NCBI GenBank assembly: GCA_944380305.1
Contig: CALWHF010000007.1
Coordinates: forward strand, 26,095-90,094
Reading direction: 5' to 3'
From: an uncultured Christensenellaceae bacterium
GTDB lineage: Bacteria; Bacillota; Clostridia; Christensenellales; UBA3700
DNA: 64,000 nucleotides
In this document: one piece after another, positions 24,023 through 32,369 of the stretch
Layout: each line of letters starts with the position of its first letter
Position numbering within the stretch: position 1 is the first letter of the stretch
Notes under the pieces: generated by a model
The model's input: the letters and a program-made list of their open reading frames with translations, nothing else
What the model was told of the DNA's origin: nothing
The model's database searches: none
Translations under genes and position numbers: made by a program

Positions 24023-26062
24023 TCAGCTTCGGATAAGATCCGGGCTGAATTTTTTGTTGAGCCGGTAAATCCTTGCCGCACAAGCAACCGATAACGATAT
24101 TGCAGATATAGCAAACGAGACCGTTATGCCCGACCATGCCGATGGCTCGAAAAATCTTTCCGCGCTGTTGATCACGATCCTATCGATACCGAAGGAAGCG
24201 AGGCTCCCGAATACCATCGCGATCAGCGCGACGGGAACGGCCTGAAGAATTATCAGCTCAGTCAGATCTCGAGAATGCACTCTGAGCGTCTTGAGCACGA
24301 AAAGCTCCTTTCCGTTTATCTTGCAGACATGCCCCGCAACTGCGAACGCATACAAAGAGGCAAGCACAGCAAAGACCGCGGAAGCAGAGGCACATATCGG
24401 ATAAACTTTTTCTTCCAATCCTTTTGAAATCGTGTAACTCTCGAAATATTCCCCTTTAGGCATGATGCCGTTTTCTATCCAGTATTCCACCACTTCCTCG
24501 TCTGAAGGATCGAGAGAATAGAAATAATAACGCGTCCGATCGAGCAGCTCCGCGTACTTTTCTTCTGAAACGTACAGATCTAATTCGATCTCACTTGCGC
24601 TAGGCACAACGTTTACAATCTCGAGAACGGCGGTATACATATTAGAGTTGTTTCTCATCAATTGGAAACTCACTTCCGTCTTTGCGAATTCGATATAGTC
24701 GGGATCTCTCGAACCCAGCATATAATACAGATTGAAACCGAGTATGCATCGATCGCCATTGAGCGAAGCGTCTTTGTAGATCGTAAGCGTTTCCCCGAAA
24801 TTGTCATCGGCTATCCTGAATGGTCGGGAATCGAGAAAGTTCGTCGCGGTAGCGTAGTTCAAATATACCGCGTTGTCAAGATCGTAGGATCTGCAGTAAT
24901 TGCCATTTTCCGCCACTCCCGCCATAACCAGTGACATGCCGTCGAAATCTACGGCATCGCCTATTCCGGCGTCTGTAAGCAAGGTCGAGTTATATTCTTC
25001 CGCCGCATCGAAACCGAGTTTTATCTCTCCGTCTTTCAACGTGTCGTCTATGACGATATAAGAAGACCCACCCCGTTTCCACGAGTACGGGAATACCGTG
25101 TCGAGCCCGTCTTTGTTTTTTCCTTCCGTCTTTTCTCTGAACTCTGCAAAATCTTTTCCCGACTCCAGTACCGCATTGTCATATCCTTGCAAAAATCCGA
25201 CATACACGTTGTTTACGTCGAGAGTCGACACAGAAACCGACAACGCGATAAGAATTAAAATTATAGATAAAATCAACACAGACGTGAGATTTTTTAATAT
25301 CTTGTCATAGCTCTTCCAAAACGAAAAGCGCGTCTTTATCCTGCCTGACAATCGTCTTTCCTGCGGCACCTCTTCAATATCCGTCTTCGGGATCGGAGTA
25401 CCCGCGTTGTCCCGCATACGGTTTTCGGATCCGACGTTTTCGAACGCGCCCTGAAGAGACACCATCTTCCCTTTTCTCAGTCTCATCAGCCCGTCTGCGT
25501 AACGGTTTGCGAAATCCACGTTGTGAGTGATAAGAATCACGGGCTTTTCCTGCGACACCTCTTTCAGCAGGCGCATCACGTTTTCGGCATTCTTGCCGTC
25601 GAGACTGCCCGTAGGCTCGTCCGCAAGCAATATCTTGCAGTCGCTCGCGAGTGCGCGCGCTATCGCGACCCTCTGCTTTTCTCCCCCGCTGAGTTTGTCG
25701 GCTTTGCGTTGTCTGAAAGCCGACATCCCGAGCCTTTCGAGTATCGCACCGTTCTTTTCTGCGTCAGAGGAAACTATCGACAGGTTGTCTTCAACCGTCA
25801 GACCGCCCAGCAGATTGCCGTCCTGAAATACGACGCCGAAAATCCCGTCGGGATTTATACCTTCGCTCAGTTTTTCGCCGTTGAATAATATCTCTCCTCT
25901 GTCCGCTTTGAGCGCGCCCGTCAGGATGTTGAAGATCGTGCTTTTGCCGCTGCCGCTCTCGCCGATGATGACGTAGAGACCTTTATCTCCTATATCGAAA
26001 GACACATCGTCGAGCGCGACCGTCTTGCCGTACGTTTTTGTCAGACCTTTTACTTCGAGCAT
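24023..26062 (-). CDS. MacB-like ABC transporter, ATPase fused to FtsX-type permease (second of pair)
   Basis: 679 residues. N-terminal ATPase with Walker A GESGSGKST, signature LSGGEKQR and Walker B LLADEPTGSLD. A membrane helix near 270 (VLILSIILILIALSVSVSTL) is followed by a 300-residue extracytoplasmic domain and three C-terminal helices, the MacB/FtsX layout with the ATPase joined at the front. Such proteins act mechanically on substrates outside the membrane (peptides, antibiotics, cell-division amidases) instead of pumping through it. It overlaps the preceding partner gene by 13 bases, so the two are probably a heterodimer. Confidence 0.87.
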   Translation of the reverse strand: MLEVKGLTKTYGKTVALDDVSFDIGDKGLYVIIGESGSGKSTIFNILTGALKADRGEILFNGEKLSEGINPDGIFGVVFQDGNLLGGLTVEDNLSIVSSDAEKNGAILERLGMSAFRQRKADKLSGGEKQRVAIARALASDCKILLADEPTGSLDGKNAENVMRLLKEVSQEKPVILITHNVDFANRYADGLMRLRKGKMVSLQGAFENVGSENRMRDNAGTPIPKTDIEEVPQERRLSGRIKTRFSFWKSYDKILKNLTSVLILSIILILIALSVSVSTLDVNNVYVGFLQGYDNAVLESGKDFAEFREKTEGKNKDGLDTVFPYSWKRGGSSYIVIDDTLKDGEIKLGFDAAEEYNSTLLTDAGIGDAVDFDGMSLVMAGVAENGNYCRSYDLDNAVYLNYATATNFLDSRPFRIADDNFGETLTIYKDASLNGDRCILGFNLYYMLGSRDPDYIEFAKTEVSFQLMRNNSNMYTAVLEIVNVVPSASEIELDLYVSEEKYAELLDRTRYYFYSLDPSDEEVVEYWIENGIMPKGEYFESYTISKGLEEKVYPICASASAVFAVLASLYAFAVAGHVCKINGKELFVLKTLRVHSRDLTELIILQAVPVALIAMVFGSLASFGIDRIVINSAERFFEPSAWSGITVSFAISAISLSVACAARIYRLNKKFSPDLIRS

Positions 26063-28068
26063 GCAGATATTTCCTTATACGATTTTATCGCCGTCACCGC
26101 ATACGCCGCAGCCGCCACCAGCAACATCGCGCCGAGTGCCGCAAGTACGCTCCACCATGAAAAGACGTACATGTATTCGGTATAACATAAAGCCTCTTTC
26201 ACGGTCTGAAATTTTATTATAGTAGGGATCCCTACCGCAAGTAACAGAACAAACGAGCACAGCAACGTAAACGCCTGTGAGAATACGAAATACAGCGTCA
26301 GAGAACGCGCCGTGAACCCCGCCTCGCGCAGACTGCCGAACAATGTCTTGCGCTCGTCTTTTTCAAACAGATTCGTGTTGACGAAGACGAAGAAAGCCAG
26401 CACCGCAAACACCGCAAACAGGATCAGGCTTATCTTCGTCATCTCCTCTCTTTGCGCCGAGTAATTATCGAGTTTAGAAGAATTGTATACGTCTTTGTAG
26501 TCCTCAGCCGTAATGTCGTCTACGGGCGCGAGGTATCTGAGCGTAGACGCAAGTTCGCTTACGTCGCATTTTTTCAGCCAGCCGTTATAAGAGCTGAAGC
26601 AGATTCCCGAGACCGAATATTTCTCTCCCGCAAGAACTACGCTCTTTTGCACTCTCTCGAAATAAAGATCCGCAGAAGCGACGACTTCGTTTTCCGAGAC
26701 ACCGTACTTTTGTGCAACGCTGCCGGTGCTGATAAGGACTTGATTATTTTCTTCGGGAGCTTTGCCGGCTATTATCTGCTCGTCATTATATCTTATCACG
26801 CGCTCGTTTTCCTTAGTCAAGACGTAGGAAACAGAATCGCGGTATTCGTCGTAAAAATCCATCGATGCATAATACGAAAACAGCGTCGCGTTGACCGAAT
26901 ATAAATAAGATTCTTCTTTTTTCAGTTCTTCAAAATCATACGCCGACGTATCCGTTTCGAATATACCGCACACGGTATAGATATTTTTACCGTCGAGATT
27001 GATTTGCATCCCGACACGATACCTGTCGGGATCGTAACGGTGCATGAACAGAGGGATCATCACGTCTTTGCCGTTTTTCGGATAGTCGCCTTCGTAAAGC
27101 GCGAAATCCCCGTTGTCGAGGTCTGCGTATATCAACCAACCGTTGACCATTCCGCTGTTTCTGCCTACGCTGTATGCGGTGGCTATATCCTTATTCGACA
27201 TGGAAAGCAATATGATGCCCTGGTTTTTGGCATTCGCTCTCATAACGTCGGTGTCGTCTTTTATAAGAAGAGTTGTCGAGAGCATAAAACTCGCCATGGC
27301 GATGAATACAAACAGCACGGCGAATACCGTTCTTGCGGCTTTCGTCCTGAAAGTGCAGAAAAAAAGCTTGACGGCGTCTTTGAAACCGAGAGAAATTTTC
27401 GCATTTCCTTTGCGGCTTTCCGAGCTGTCAGGAGAAACGGTGTTTTTCACGACTTTTCCCCCGTCAAGTTCCACGACTCCGTCAGCGACCGCAAGCAGCT
27501 CTCCGACCTTGTGTCCCACGCACAACACGAGTCTGTCTTTCGAAAGCTCCGAAACGGCTTTCATCACTGCATCCGCATTGTCGTCGTCGAGGCTTGAAGT
27601 GATCTCGTCGCAAAGCACGACGGGAGTGTCTCTCAAAAGTGCTCTCGCTATCGCGACGCGCTGTCTTTCGCCGCCGCTGAGATTGCGGGCTTTTTCTTCA
27701 GCCTTTCCCCGCATGCCTACCTTGTCGAGAGCCATGAGTCTTTTTTGTCTGTCTTTTTCAAACAGCGCGAGTCCTTCTTCGACCGTCATGTCTTCGGGCA
27801 GGACGGTTTCCTGCGCGATATAGGTGAAAATCCGTCCTCTCGCCTTGTCCCTTGCAGCGGCTTTCAGCGAAGAAATCTCCTTGCCGTCGAAAAGTATCTT
27901 TCCGCAGTCGGGCGCAAGCATCAGCCCGATACATTTGAGAAGTGTGCTTTTACCGCTACCGCTTTCTCCGATAAGCGCAAAAAGTCCCTTTGACGGCAAC
28001 ATGAGACTGACGTCTGTCAACGCATAGACGCCGTCGAAACTTTTTGACAAATTTTCTATTTTGAGCAT
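26050..28068 (-). CDS. MacB-like ABC transporter, ATPase fused to FtsX-type permease (first of pair)
   Basis: 672 residues from ATG 28068 (AAGGAG six bases upstream). Same order as its partner: Walker A GESGSGKST, signature LSGGERQR, Walker B VVLCDEITSSLD; a helix at about 260-280 (VFAVLFVFIAMASFMLSTTLL), a long extracytoplasmic domain, then three helices. Its membrane part is only distantly like the partner's, as expected for heterodimers such as BceAB-like or lipoprotein-handling systems. No sensor kinase is adjacent. Transcribed from 28148-28176. Confidence 0.87.
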   Translation of the reverse strand: MLKIENLSKSFDGVYALTDVSLMLPSKGLFALIGESGSGKSTLLKCIGLMLAPDCGKILFDGKEISSLKAAARDKARGRIFTYIAQETVLPEDMTVEEGLALFEKDRQKRLMALDKVGMRGKAEEKARNLSGGERQRVAIARALLRDTPVVLCDEITSSLDDDNADAVMKAVSELSKDRLVLCVGHKVGELLAVADGVVELDGGKVVKNTVSPDSSESRKGNAKISLGFKDAVKLFFCTFRTKAARTVFAVLFVFIAMASFMLSTTLLIKDDTDVMRANAKNQGIILLSMSNKDIATAYSVGRNSGMVNGWLIYADLDNGDFALYEGDYPKNGKDVMIPLFMHRYDPDRYRVGMQINLDGKNIYTVCGIFETDTSAYDFEELKKEESYLYSVNATLFSYYASMDFYDEYRDSVSYVLTKENERVIRYNDEQIIAGKAPEENNQVLISTGSVAQKYGVSENEVVASADLYFERVQKSVVLAGEKYSVSGICFSSYNGWLKKCDVSELASTLRYLAPVDDITAEDYKDVYNSSKLDNYSAQREEMTKISLILFAVFAVLAFFVFVNTNLFEKDERKTLFGSLREAGFTARSLTLYFVFSQAFTLLCSFVLLLAVGIPTIIKFQTVKEALCYTEYMYVFSWWSVLAALGAMLLVAAAAYAVTAIKSYKEISACSK

Positions 28069-28147
28069 TAAATGTCTCCTTTGGCGGAAACCTGTTTTTT
28101 GATTATCCGCACTATGAAATGCAAATCTGCAGGTTTTCTTTGATTTT

Positions 28148-28176
28148 ATTTTAAACAATTTTCCGTATGTCGTCAA
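28148..28176 (-). promoter_or_regulatory. promoter of the MacB-like pair
   Basis: Minus strand TTGACG (28176-28171), 17 bases, TAAAAT (28153-28148), about 80 bases upstream of ATG 28068. The leader has AAACCTG and CAGGTTT arms that can pair. Confidence 0.65.
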
Positions 28177-28432
28177 TGCTCAATATTTATCGGGGTGTAC
28201 AAATATTTTACAACGGGTATTTTCAGGCGGTTTTGACGACAGGATTATTAAAACAGGGAAGAAAGACTTGTCGAGGTGTAATTGGGTCGTCAAAAATATT
28301 GGTTTACCGTCTTGTTGCGCTATGCGGCAGTTATCGTAAGCCGCAAAAGTACTGTGCGGGAGGGAAGAATCATCCGTTGAGGTTATAGCCGTTGCCGCAA
28401 GTTCCGATATTGCCGTCGCCACACGACCGCTT

Positions 28433-28502
28433 CGCTTTTGACAAGGGTCCTTCAATCCCTCTCTCTGCGCCAAACAAAAAACCGAGACTTTTTCGTCTCG
28501 GT
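28433..28502 (+). repeat. 70-bp repeat R1: degenerate 3' end of tRNA-Ser plus terminator
   Basis: In the plus sense it holds a tRNA-Ser-like T-arm and acceptor strand (AATCCCTCTCTCTGCGCCA at 28454-28472) and then the hairpin ACCGAGAC-TTTTTC-GTCTCGGT (28481-28502). It nearly repeats at 28611-28680. It is the inverted image of the 3' end of the intact tRNA gene. Confidence 0.8.
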
Positions 28503-28518
28503 TTGCTTGTACCGAGGG

Positions 28519-28600
28519 ATATTCGCTCAGATGTTTCCTGCGTAGGTTGATGATTATTACCAACCGCGAAAGCAACCGCTACGCGGATTGCCGCACCCTG
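28519..28600 (+). repeat. flanking repeat B, copy 1
   Basis: Begins ATATTCGCTCAG (28519-28530) and includes CCGCGAAAGCAACC and CGCGGATTGCCG. A diverged copy lies at 28823-28910. Between R1 and R2. Confidence 0.6.
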
Positions 28601-28610
28601 TCAACGCTTG

Positions 28611-28680
28611 CGCTTTTGACAAGGGTTCTTAGAATCCCTCCTCTGCGCAAAACAAAAAACCGAGACTTTTTCGTCTCGGT
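28611..28680 (+). repeat. 70-bp repeat R2: degenerate 3' end of tRNA-Ser plus terminator
   Basis: Second copy of R1, offset 178 bp, with a handful of changes. Its right half is also the terminator of the intact minus-strand tRNA, so R2 and the tRNA 3' end form an inverted repeat of about 30 bp per arm centred on the hairpin loop. Confidence 0.8.
28653..28680 (-). terminator. terminator of tRNA-Ser
   Basis: Minus strand: ACCGAGAC, loop GAAAAA, GTCTCGGT and a T-run, four bases after the encoded CCA. Confidence 0.85.
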
Positions 28681-28684
28681 TGTT

Positions 28685-28775
28685 TGGCGCAGAGAGAGGG
28701 ATTCGAACCCTCGGTACGTTTTACCGTACACACGATTTCCAATCGTGCGCCTTAGGCCAGCTCAGCCATCTCTGC
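28685..28775 (-). tRNA. tRNA-Ser (anticodon GGA)
   Basis: 91 bases including an encoded CCA. Acceptor GCAGAGA/TCTCTGC, anticodon arm CACGA-TTGGAAA-TCGTG (GGA), a long variable arm (GTACGGTAAAACGTAC) as in class II serine tRNAs, T-arm GAGGG-TTCGAAT-CCCTC, discriminator G. Reads UCC/UCU codons. It is flanked by partial copies of itself on both sides. Confidence 0.97.
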
Positions 28776-28822
28776 ATATTTGTTTATTTTGTTTTTTTGT
28801 AATCCCTCTCTCTGAGAGAGGC

Positions 28823-28905
28823 ATATTCGCTCAGTATATCACTGCGCAAGTCGATTATCCCTTCCGACCGCGAAAGCAACCTCTCGGCTGTGCCTCGCGG
28901 ATTGC
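28823..28905 (+). repeat. flanking repeat B, copy 2
   Basis: Starts ATATTCGCTCAG (28823-28834) like copy 1 and shares CCGCGAAAGCAACC and CGCGGATTGCCG. It is preceded at 28801 by another AATCCCTCTCTCTG tRNA-end remnant and leads straight into the truncated tRNA copy. Confidence 0.6.
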
Positions 28906-28977
28906 CGAACCCTCGGTACGTTTTACCGTACACACGATTTCCAATCGTGCGCCTTAGGCCAGCTCAGCCATCTCTGC
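28906..28977 (-). pseudogene. truncated tRNA-Ser copy (5' 72 nt only)
   Basis: The 72 bases are identical to 28704-28775, the first 72 nt of the intact tRNA, and break off within the T-loop (TTCG). The 3' T-stem and acceptor strands are missing and replaced by repeat B, so it cannot fold as a tRNA. The exact identity suggests a recent event; flanking bases upstream of the tRNA start differ. Confidence 0.9.
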
Positions 28978-29073
28978 ACGCTTTATATCGAGTCTCGCCT
29001 TTACGGCAAAAGTCATATTACCATAATTGAACTTTTTTTGCAAGTAAAATGGCGATATTTAATTTTACGCGGC

Positions 29074-29099
29074 GGGACGCCTTTGAACGGGGGCGTCCC
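29074..29099. terminator. hairpin downstream of the AAA-REC-FtsH gene
   Basis: Perfect stem GGGACGCC / GGCGTCCC, 10-base loop, 13 bases past the stop codon at 29112. No T-run follows closely on the minus strand, so it may stabilise the 3' end more than terminate. Confidence 0.4.
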
Positions 29100-29111
29100 T
29101 GTCTGCGTTTT

Positions 29112-32100
29112 TCATTCTTCGGGCGACGGGCAGTCTCCTATCAGAGCGCGGATGTCGGCGGAATTCAGACTGTTGCGCTCAAGAAGTGCCTCCGAGAGCT
29201 TGTCCGTCTCTTTTTTGTATCTGAGGATTATCTTCTCTGCACGCGCGGCTTCGTCCGAAAGCAATGCGTTGACTTTTGCGAACACCTCTCTGTCGACAGC
29301 CTCTCCGAAATAGTCGGCGACGGCAAGCCCCATATCCGACATGCCCCAGCTGCCTACCAGTTTGCACGCAACCTTGGTAGCCTTCGCGAGATCGGACGCC
29401 GCACCCGTGGACAATCCGTCCTCTTTGCCGTAATACACCGTCTCGGATACTCTGCCGCCGAGCGCGCAGCATACCGAGTCGAGCAGATCGCGTTTCGTCT
29501 CGGACAAGCCGTCTTCGTCGTCATCGGGCATCATGTAGCCGCCGTAATCGCCGCGCGATACCACGGTCAGATATACGGGCATTGACCCGCACGCCCAGCT
29601 CACCACGGCATGTCCCGCCTCGTGCCGCGCCGTACGTCTCATCGTCTCTTTGGAATACTTCTTGATCTCGCCGTACTCTTCCCTGTCCTGCGCCTCTTCG
29701 AGCACTCTGTCGGTCAGTTTTTCCCCGCCGAGATTTTTGATCATATTGTTGACGAGAGTGCTCAGATCGCTCTGGCTGTAACCCACCGTCTTTTTCGAAA
29801 GGGTGTCGATACCCTGCGACAAGCCCGAAGGATCTATGCCGTGACGACGCAGGAAAAAGCGTATCAGCTCGGCTCTGTCGTCCTTGTCTGGCAGACCTAT
29901 AAGTATCTTTCTGTCAAAACGTCTGACGAAAGCGGGATCCAGCACTCTGCCCGAAGAACCGTCCGACTTTATATCGTAATTCGTAGCCACGAGTAATATC
30001 ACGGGTCTGTTTTCGTCCGTTCTGAATCCTTCCATTTCGGAAAGAAACGCGTTGAGCAGTTGCTCTGCGGCGGAACTGCCGTCCGAACCCGTCCTCGCCT
30101 TCGCGAACGCGTCTACCTCGTCGATGAATATTATCGAAGGCGCATATCTCCTTGCCGTCCTGAACAACCGCCTGATGCTTTCGGGTCCGTCGCCGACGTA
30201 GCGTTTGAAAAAAGAAGTTCCGTTCTTCTCGATAAACGTGACGTCGGTCTCACCCGCAAGAGCCTTTGCAAGCAATGTCTTTCCCGTACCCGGAGGGCCG
30301 TAGAGCAACACTCCTTTCGGAGCTTTATATCCTTTCGAAGTGTATTTTCTGGGATTGTTCAAATATTCGGTAAACTCGGTCAACGCTTTTTTCGCTTCGC
30401 CCGCGCCGACCACGTCTTTGAATCTCTCCCTCGGCTTGCTTATTTCCGCAACGACCCCCGACGAGTCTTCCGCCGTGACGGCGCGTCTGACATCGAGTTT
30501 TTTCGCAACTATACGCATCTCTTCTCCGCTTTTGTTTATAAGCTGTGCGCAATCGTAGCAAAGCACTTTCATAGAACGCGCGAGCTTATAGAAATTGTTT
30601 CCCGTCACGGTCGCTTCGCGTATACCTCTGAGCTTGTCTTTCACTCCGTCGTCGTCGGGATCGTAGACCAGCACCCCTTTAGCACCCTGCATAATGAAAG
30701 TATCGAACGCGCCCTTTTCACAGCCCTGCGCCGGATCGGCAAGAATATATACGGGCACTTCGGGATACGTCTCCCTGACGTAATTGAAAATATCCACGCC
30801 GTCGGACTCGTTGTCGTTGAGATCGGCAGGCCTCGCGGCAGGATCTTTCTCTCCCAGTAACACGTCGAGGACGAGCGCGTCTATCTCGTTGCGGAACGCC
30901 TCTTTTATTGCGTCTCCGTCACTTCTCGTGACGGGCTTTATACCGCCTGCATCAGCACACATTTTGCGAAAATCCTTGAAATATCTTTTATTCGCCGCCA
31001 GCAGCACGCTGACTTTGGAACGCTTGCCGAACATGTAGGTACATCTGCCGTTTTCTCCGTCAACGATCATCTCGATTTTTTTGAGTTGCGAGACATCACC
31101 TCTCTTTCTCGAATAAAGTTCGAGCGCGTCGAAAAGCTCGCTCTCGACGAATTTCGCCGCCGCGCTCTTGACCGTCCTCGCATCGCTCCCTCCGCCCGTC
31201 GAATATACGATGAGCGCGGCTATGTCGTCGTAGTCACACGTTATATCCACGCCCGTATTCTCGGACGCTACTCTTATCTTGTCTCTGAGTGCGTCAACGG
31301 CAATCTCCTTGAGCGCGTACGGTTCTAGCCTGTCGAATGCTATGACCGTACCCTTTGCCCAGCAAGCCACGAGATCTTTGGGGAAATACGGCAGTCCCGT
31401 CATAGGATCCTTGTCGTTCTCCAAAGCCGAAATAACGGAGTTTACAGACACAGACGCCAGATTTTTATATTCAGACTCCTCATAGAGATTTCTGGCTGCA
31501 TTTGTTGTAAACACCAATACAGTATCTGCAAACGATACTTCGATATTAGTCGCCGAGTCCCTTATCTTGCCCGTCTCGAGTATCTGCAGAATCAGTCTTT
31601 TATTGAACGCAGACGCTTTCTCGACCTCGTCGAAAAGGATGAAGCATCTGCCGTTTTTCTTCACGAAAGAGGTTATGCTCTGTTCTTTCAGCACAAACAT
31701 TCCGTCTCCGCAGAGCACGGATCCGCCCTCGCCGTAGCCGTTCATATCCACTCTGAGAAATTTTCTGCCGTCGCAATATGGAGCCGCGCACTCTGCGAGA
31801 TACGTCTTGCCGCATCCTTGCGGTCCGACAAAAAAGAATGTGGCGAGAGGTCCTTCGAGGTCTTCCCCCGACAACATCTCTGCTCCGAAATATGCTCTTG
31901 CAAAAGCATCTATCGCATGAGTCTGCCCTTTCACTTTGCCGAGCAGCTCAGCTTTCATCGCCGCAACATTCTTCTGTATTTCAATAAGAGACGGACGGTT
32001 TTTCTCTTCCCCCCTTGTTTCAGACGTAATGCCTAATGCTGCAAACGGATCGCATATTTCTGTTTCGTCGTCTTCGGCAGCATCGGGGGAACCGGCAATA

Positions 32101-32369
32101 ACGCTGTCGTCCTTGCCGACGAGAAGTATCTCGACGTCGTCTTCTCCTATCCCCAAAGCGTATCCCGCCGTAACGAGCGCGCCGCATACCGAGTTATACG
32201 AAACCGAGTCGTTGCAGGCGAGTTCGAAACGCGTATTATTAAGCTCTGTTATTTTTCCATCGGGAAGTATGTCTGCAAGTGCAGATGCCAGTTTCTCAGC
32301 AGCTTTTCGCGCGCTCTCCGTCTTTTGAGTCCTCAGCCATTTGCCGTAGATCTTTACAAATACCCTCAT
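29112..32369 (-). CDS. ClpB-like AAA+ / degenerate receiver / FtsH-like protease fusion
   Basis: 1085 residues. Clp-like AAA+: Walker A VGPQGCGKT (181-189), Walker B CFILFDEVEKA (242-251), sensor VFTTNAA. Receiver-like domain 451-585 has D502 in ALVLDVLL, but the conserved Lys is Tyr569 (LVYDP), so classical phospho-switching is doubtful. FtsH-like AAA: GPPGTGKT (691-698), IIFIDEVDA, RRFDRKI; M41 protease HEAGH (916-920) with third Zn ligand D993 in SDLAKAT. FtsH's two N-terminal membrane helices are absent. The first 110 residues are unique. Predicted role: ATP-driven unfolding and proteolysis, cytoplasmic or docked on the partner. ATG 32369 overlaps the partner's stop (ATGA), with GGAG before it. 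Confidence 0.88.
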   Translation of the reverse strand: MRVFVKIYGKWLRTQKTESARKAAEKLASALADILPDGKITELNNTRFELACNDSVSYNSVCGALVTAGYALGIGEDDVEILLVGKDDSVIAGSPDAAEDDETEICDPFAALGITSETRGEEKNRPSLIEIQKNVAAMKAELLGKVKGQTHAIDAFARAYFGAEMLSGEDLEGPLATFFFVGPQGCGKTYLAECAAPYCDGRKFLRVDMNGYGEGGSVLCGDGMFVLKEQSITSFVKKNGRCFILFDEVEKASAFNKRLILQILETGKIRDSATNIEVSFADTVLVFTTNAARNLYEESEYKNLASVSVNSVISALENDKDPMTGLPYFPKDLVACWAKGTVIAFDRLEPYALKEIAVDALRDKIRVASENTGVDITCDYDDIAALIVYSTGGGSDARTVKSAAAKFVESELFDALELYSRKRGDVSQLKKIEMIVDGENGRCTYMFGKRSKVSVLLAANKRYFKDFRKMCADAGGIKPVTRSDGDAIKEAFRNEIDALVLDVLLGEKDPAARPADLNDNESDGVDIFNYVRETYPEVPVYILADPAQGCEKGAFDTFIMQGAKGVLVYDPDDDGVKDKLRGIREATVTGNNFYKLARSMKVLCYDCAQLINKSGEEMRIVAKKLDVRRAVTAEDSSGVVAEISKPRERFKDVVGAGEAKKALTEFTEYLNNPRKYTSKGYKAPKGVLLYGPPGTGKTLLAKALAGETDVTFIEKNGTSFFKRYVGDGPESIRRLFRTARRYAPSIIFIDEVDAFAKARTGSDGSSAAEQLLNAFLSEMEGFRTDENRPVILLVATNYDIKSDGSSGRVLDPAFVRRFDRKILIGLPDKDDRAELIRFFLRRHGIDPSGLSQGIDTLSKKTVGYSQSDLSTLVNNMIKNLGGEKLTDRVLEEAQDREEYGEIKKYSKETMRRTARHEAGHAVVSWACGSMPVYLTVVSRGDYGGYMMPDDDEDGLSETKRDLLDSVCCALGGRVSETVYYGKEDGLSTGAASDLAKATKVACKLVGSWGMSDMGLAVADYFGEAVDREVFAKVNALLSDEAARAEKIILRYKKETDKLSEALLERNSLNSADIRALIGDCPSPEE

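Noticed and set aside
28433..28680. CRISPR-like pair of repeats
   Set aside because: Only two 70-bp units, each a tRNA end plus terminator, with unequal flanks and no cas genes.
28547..28957. Plus-strand frame containing RERDSNPR
   Set aside because: This is the well-known false protein made by reading the antisense of tRNA-Ser; it spans the tRNA and its repeats.
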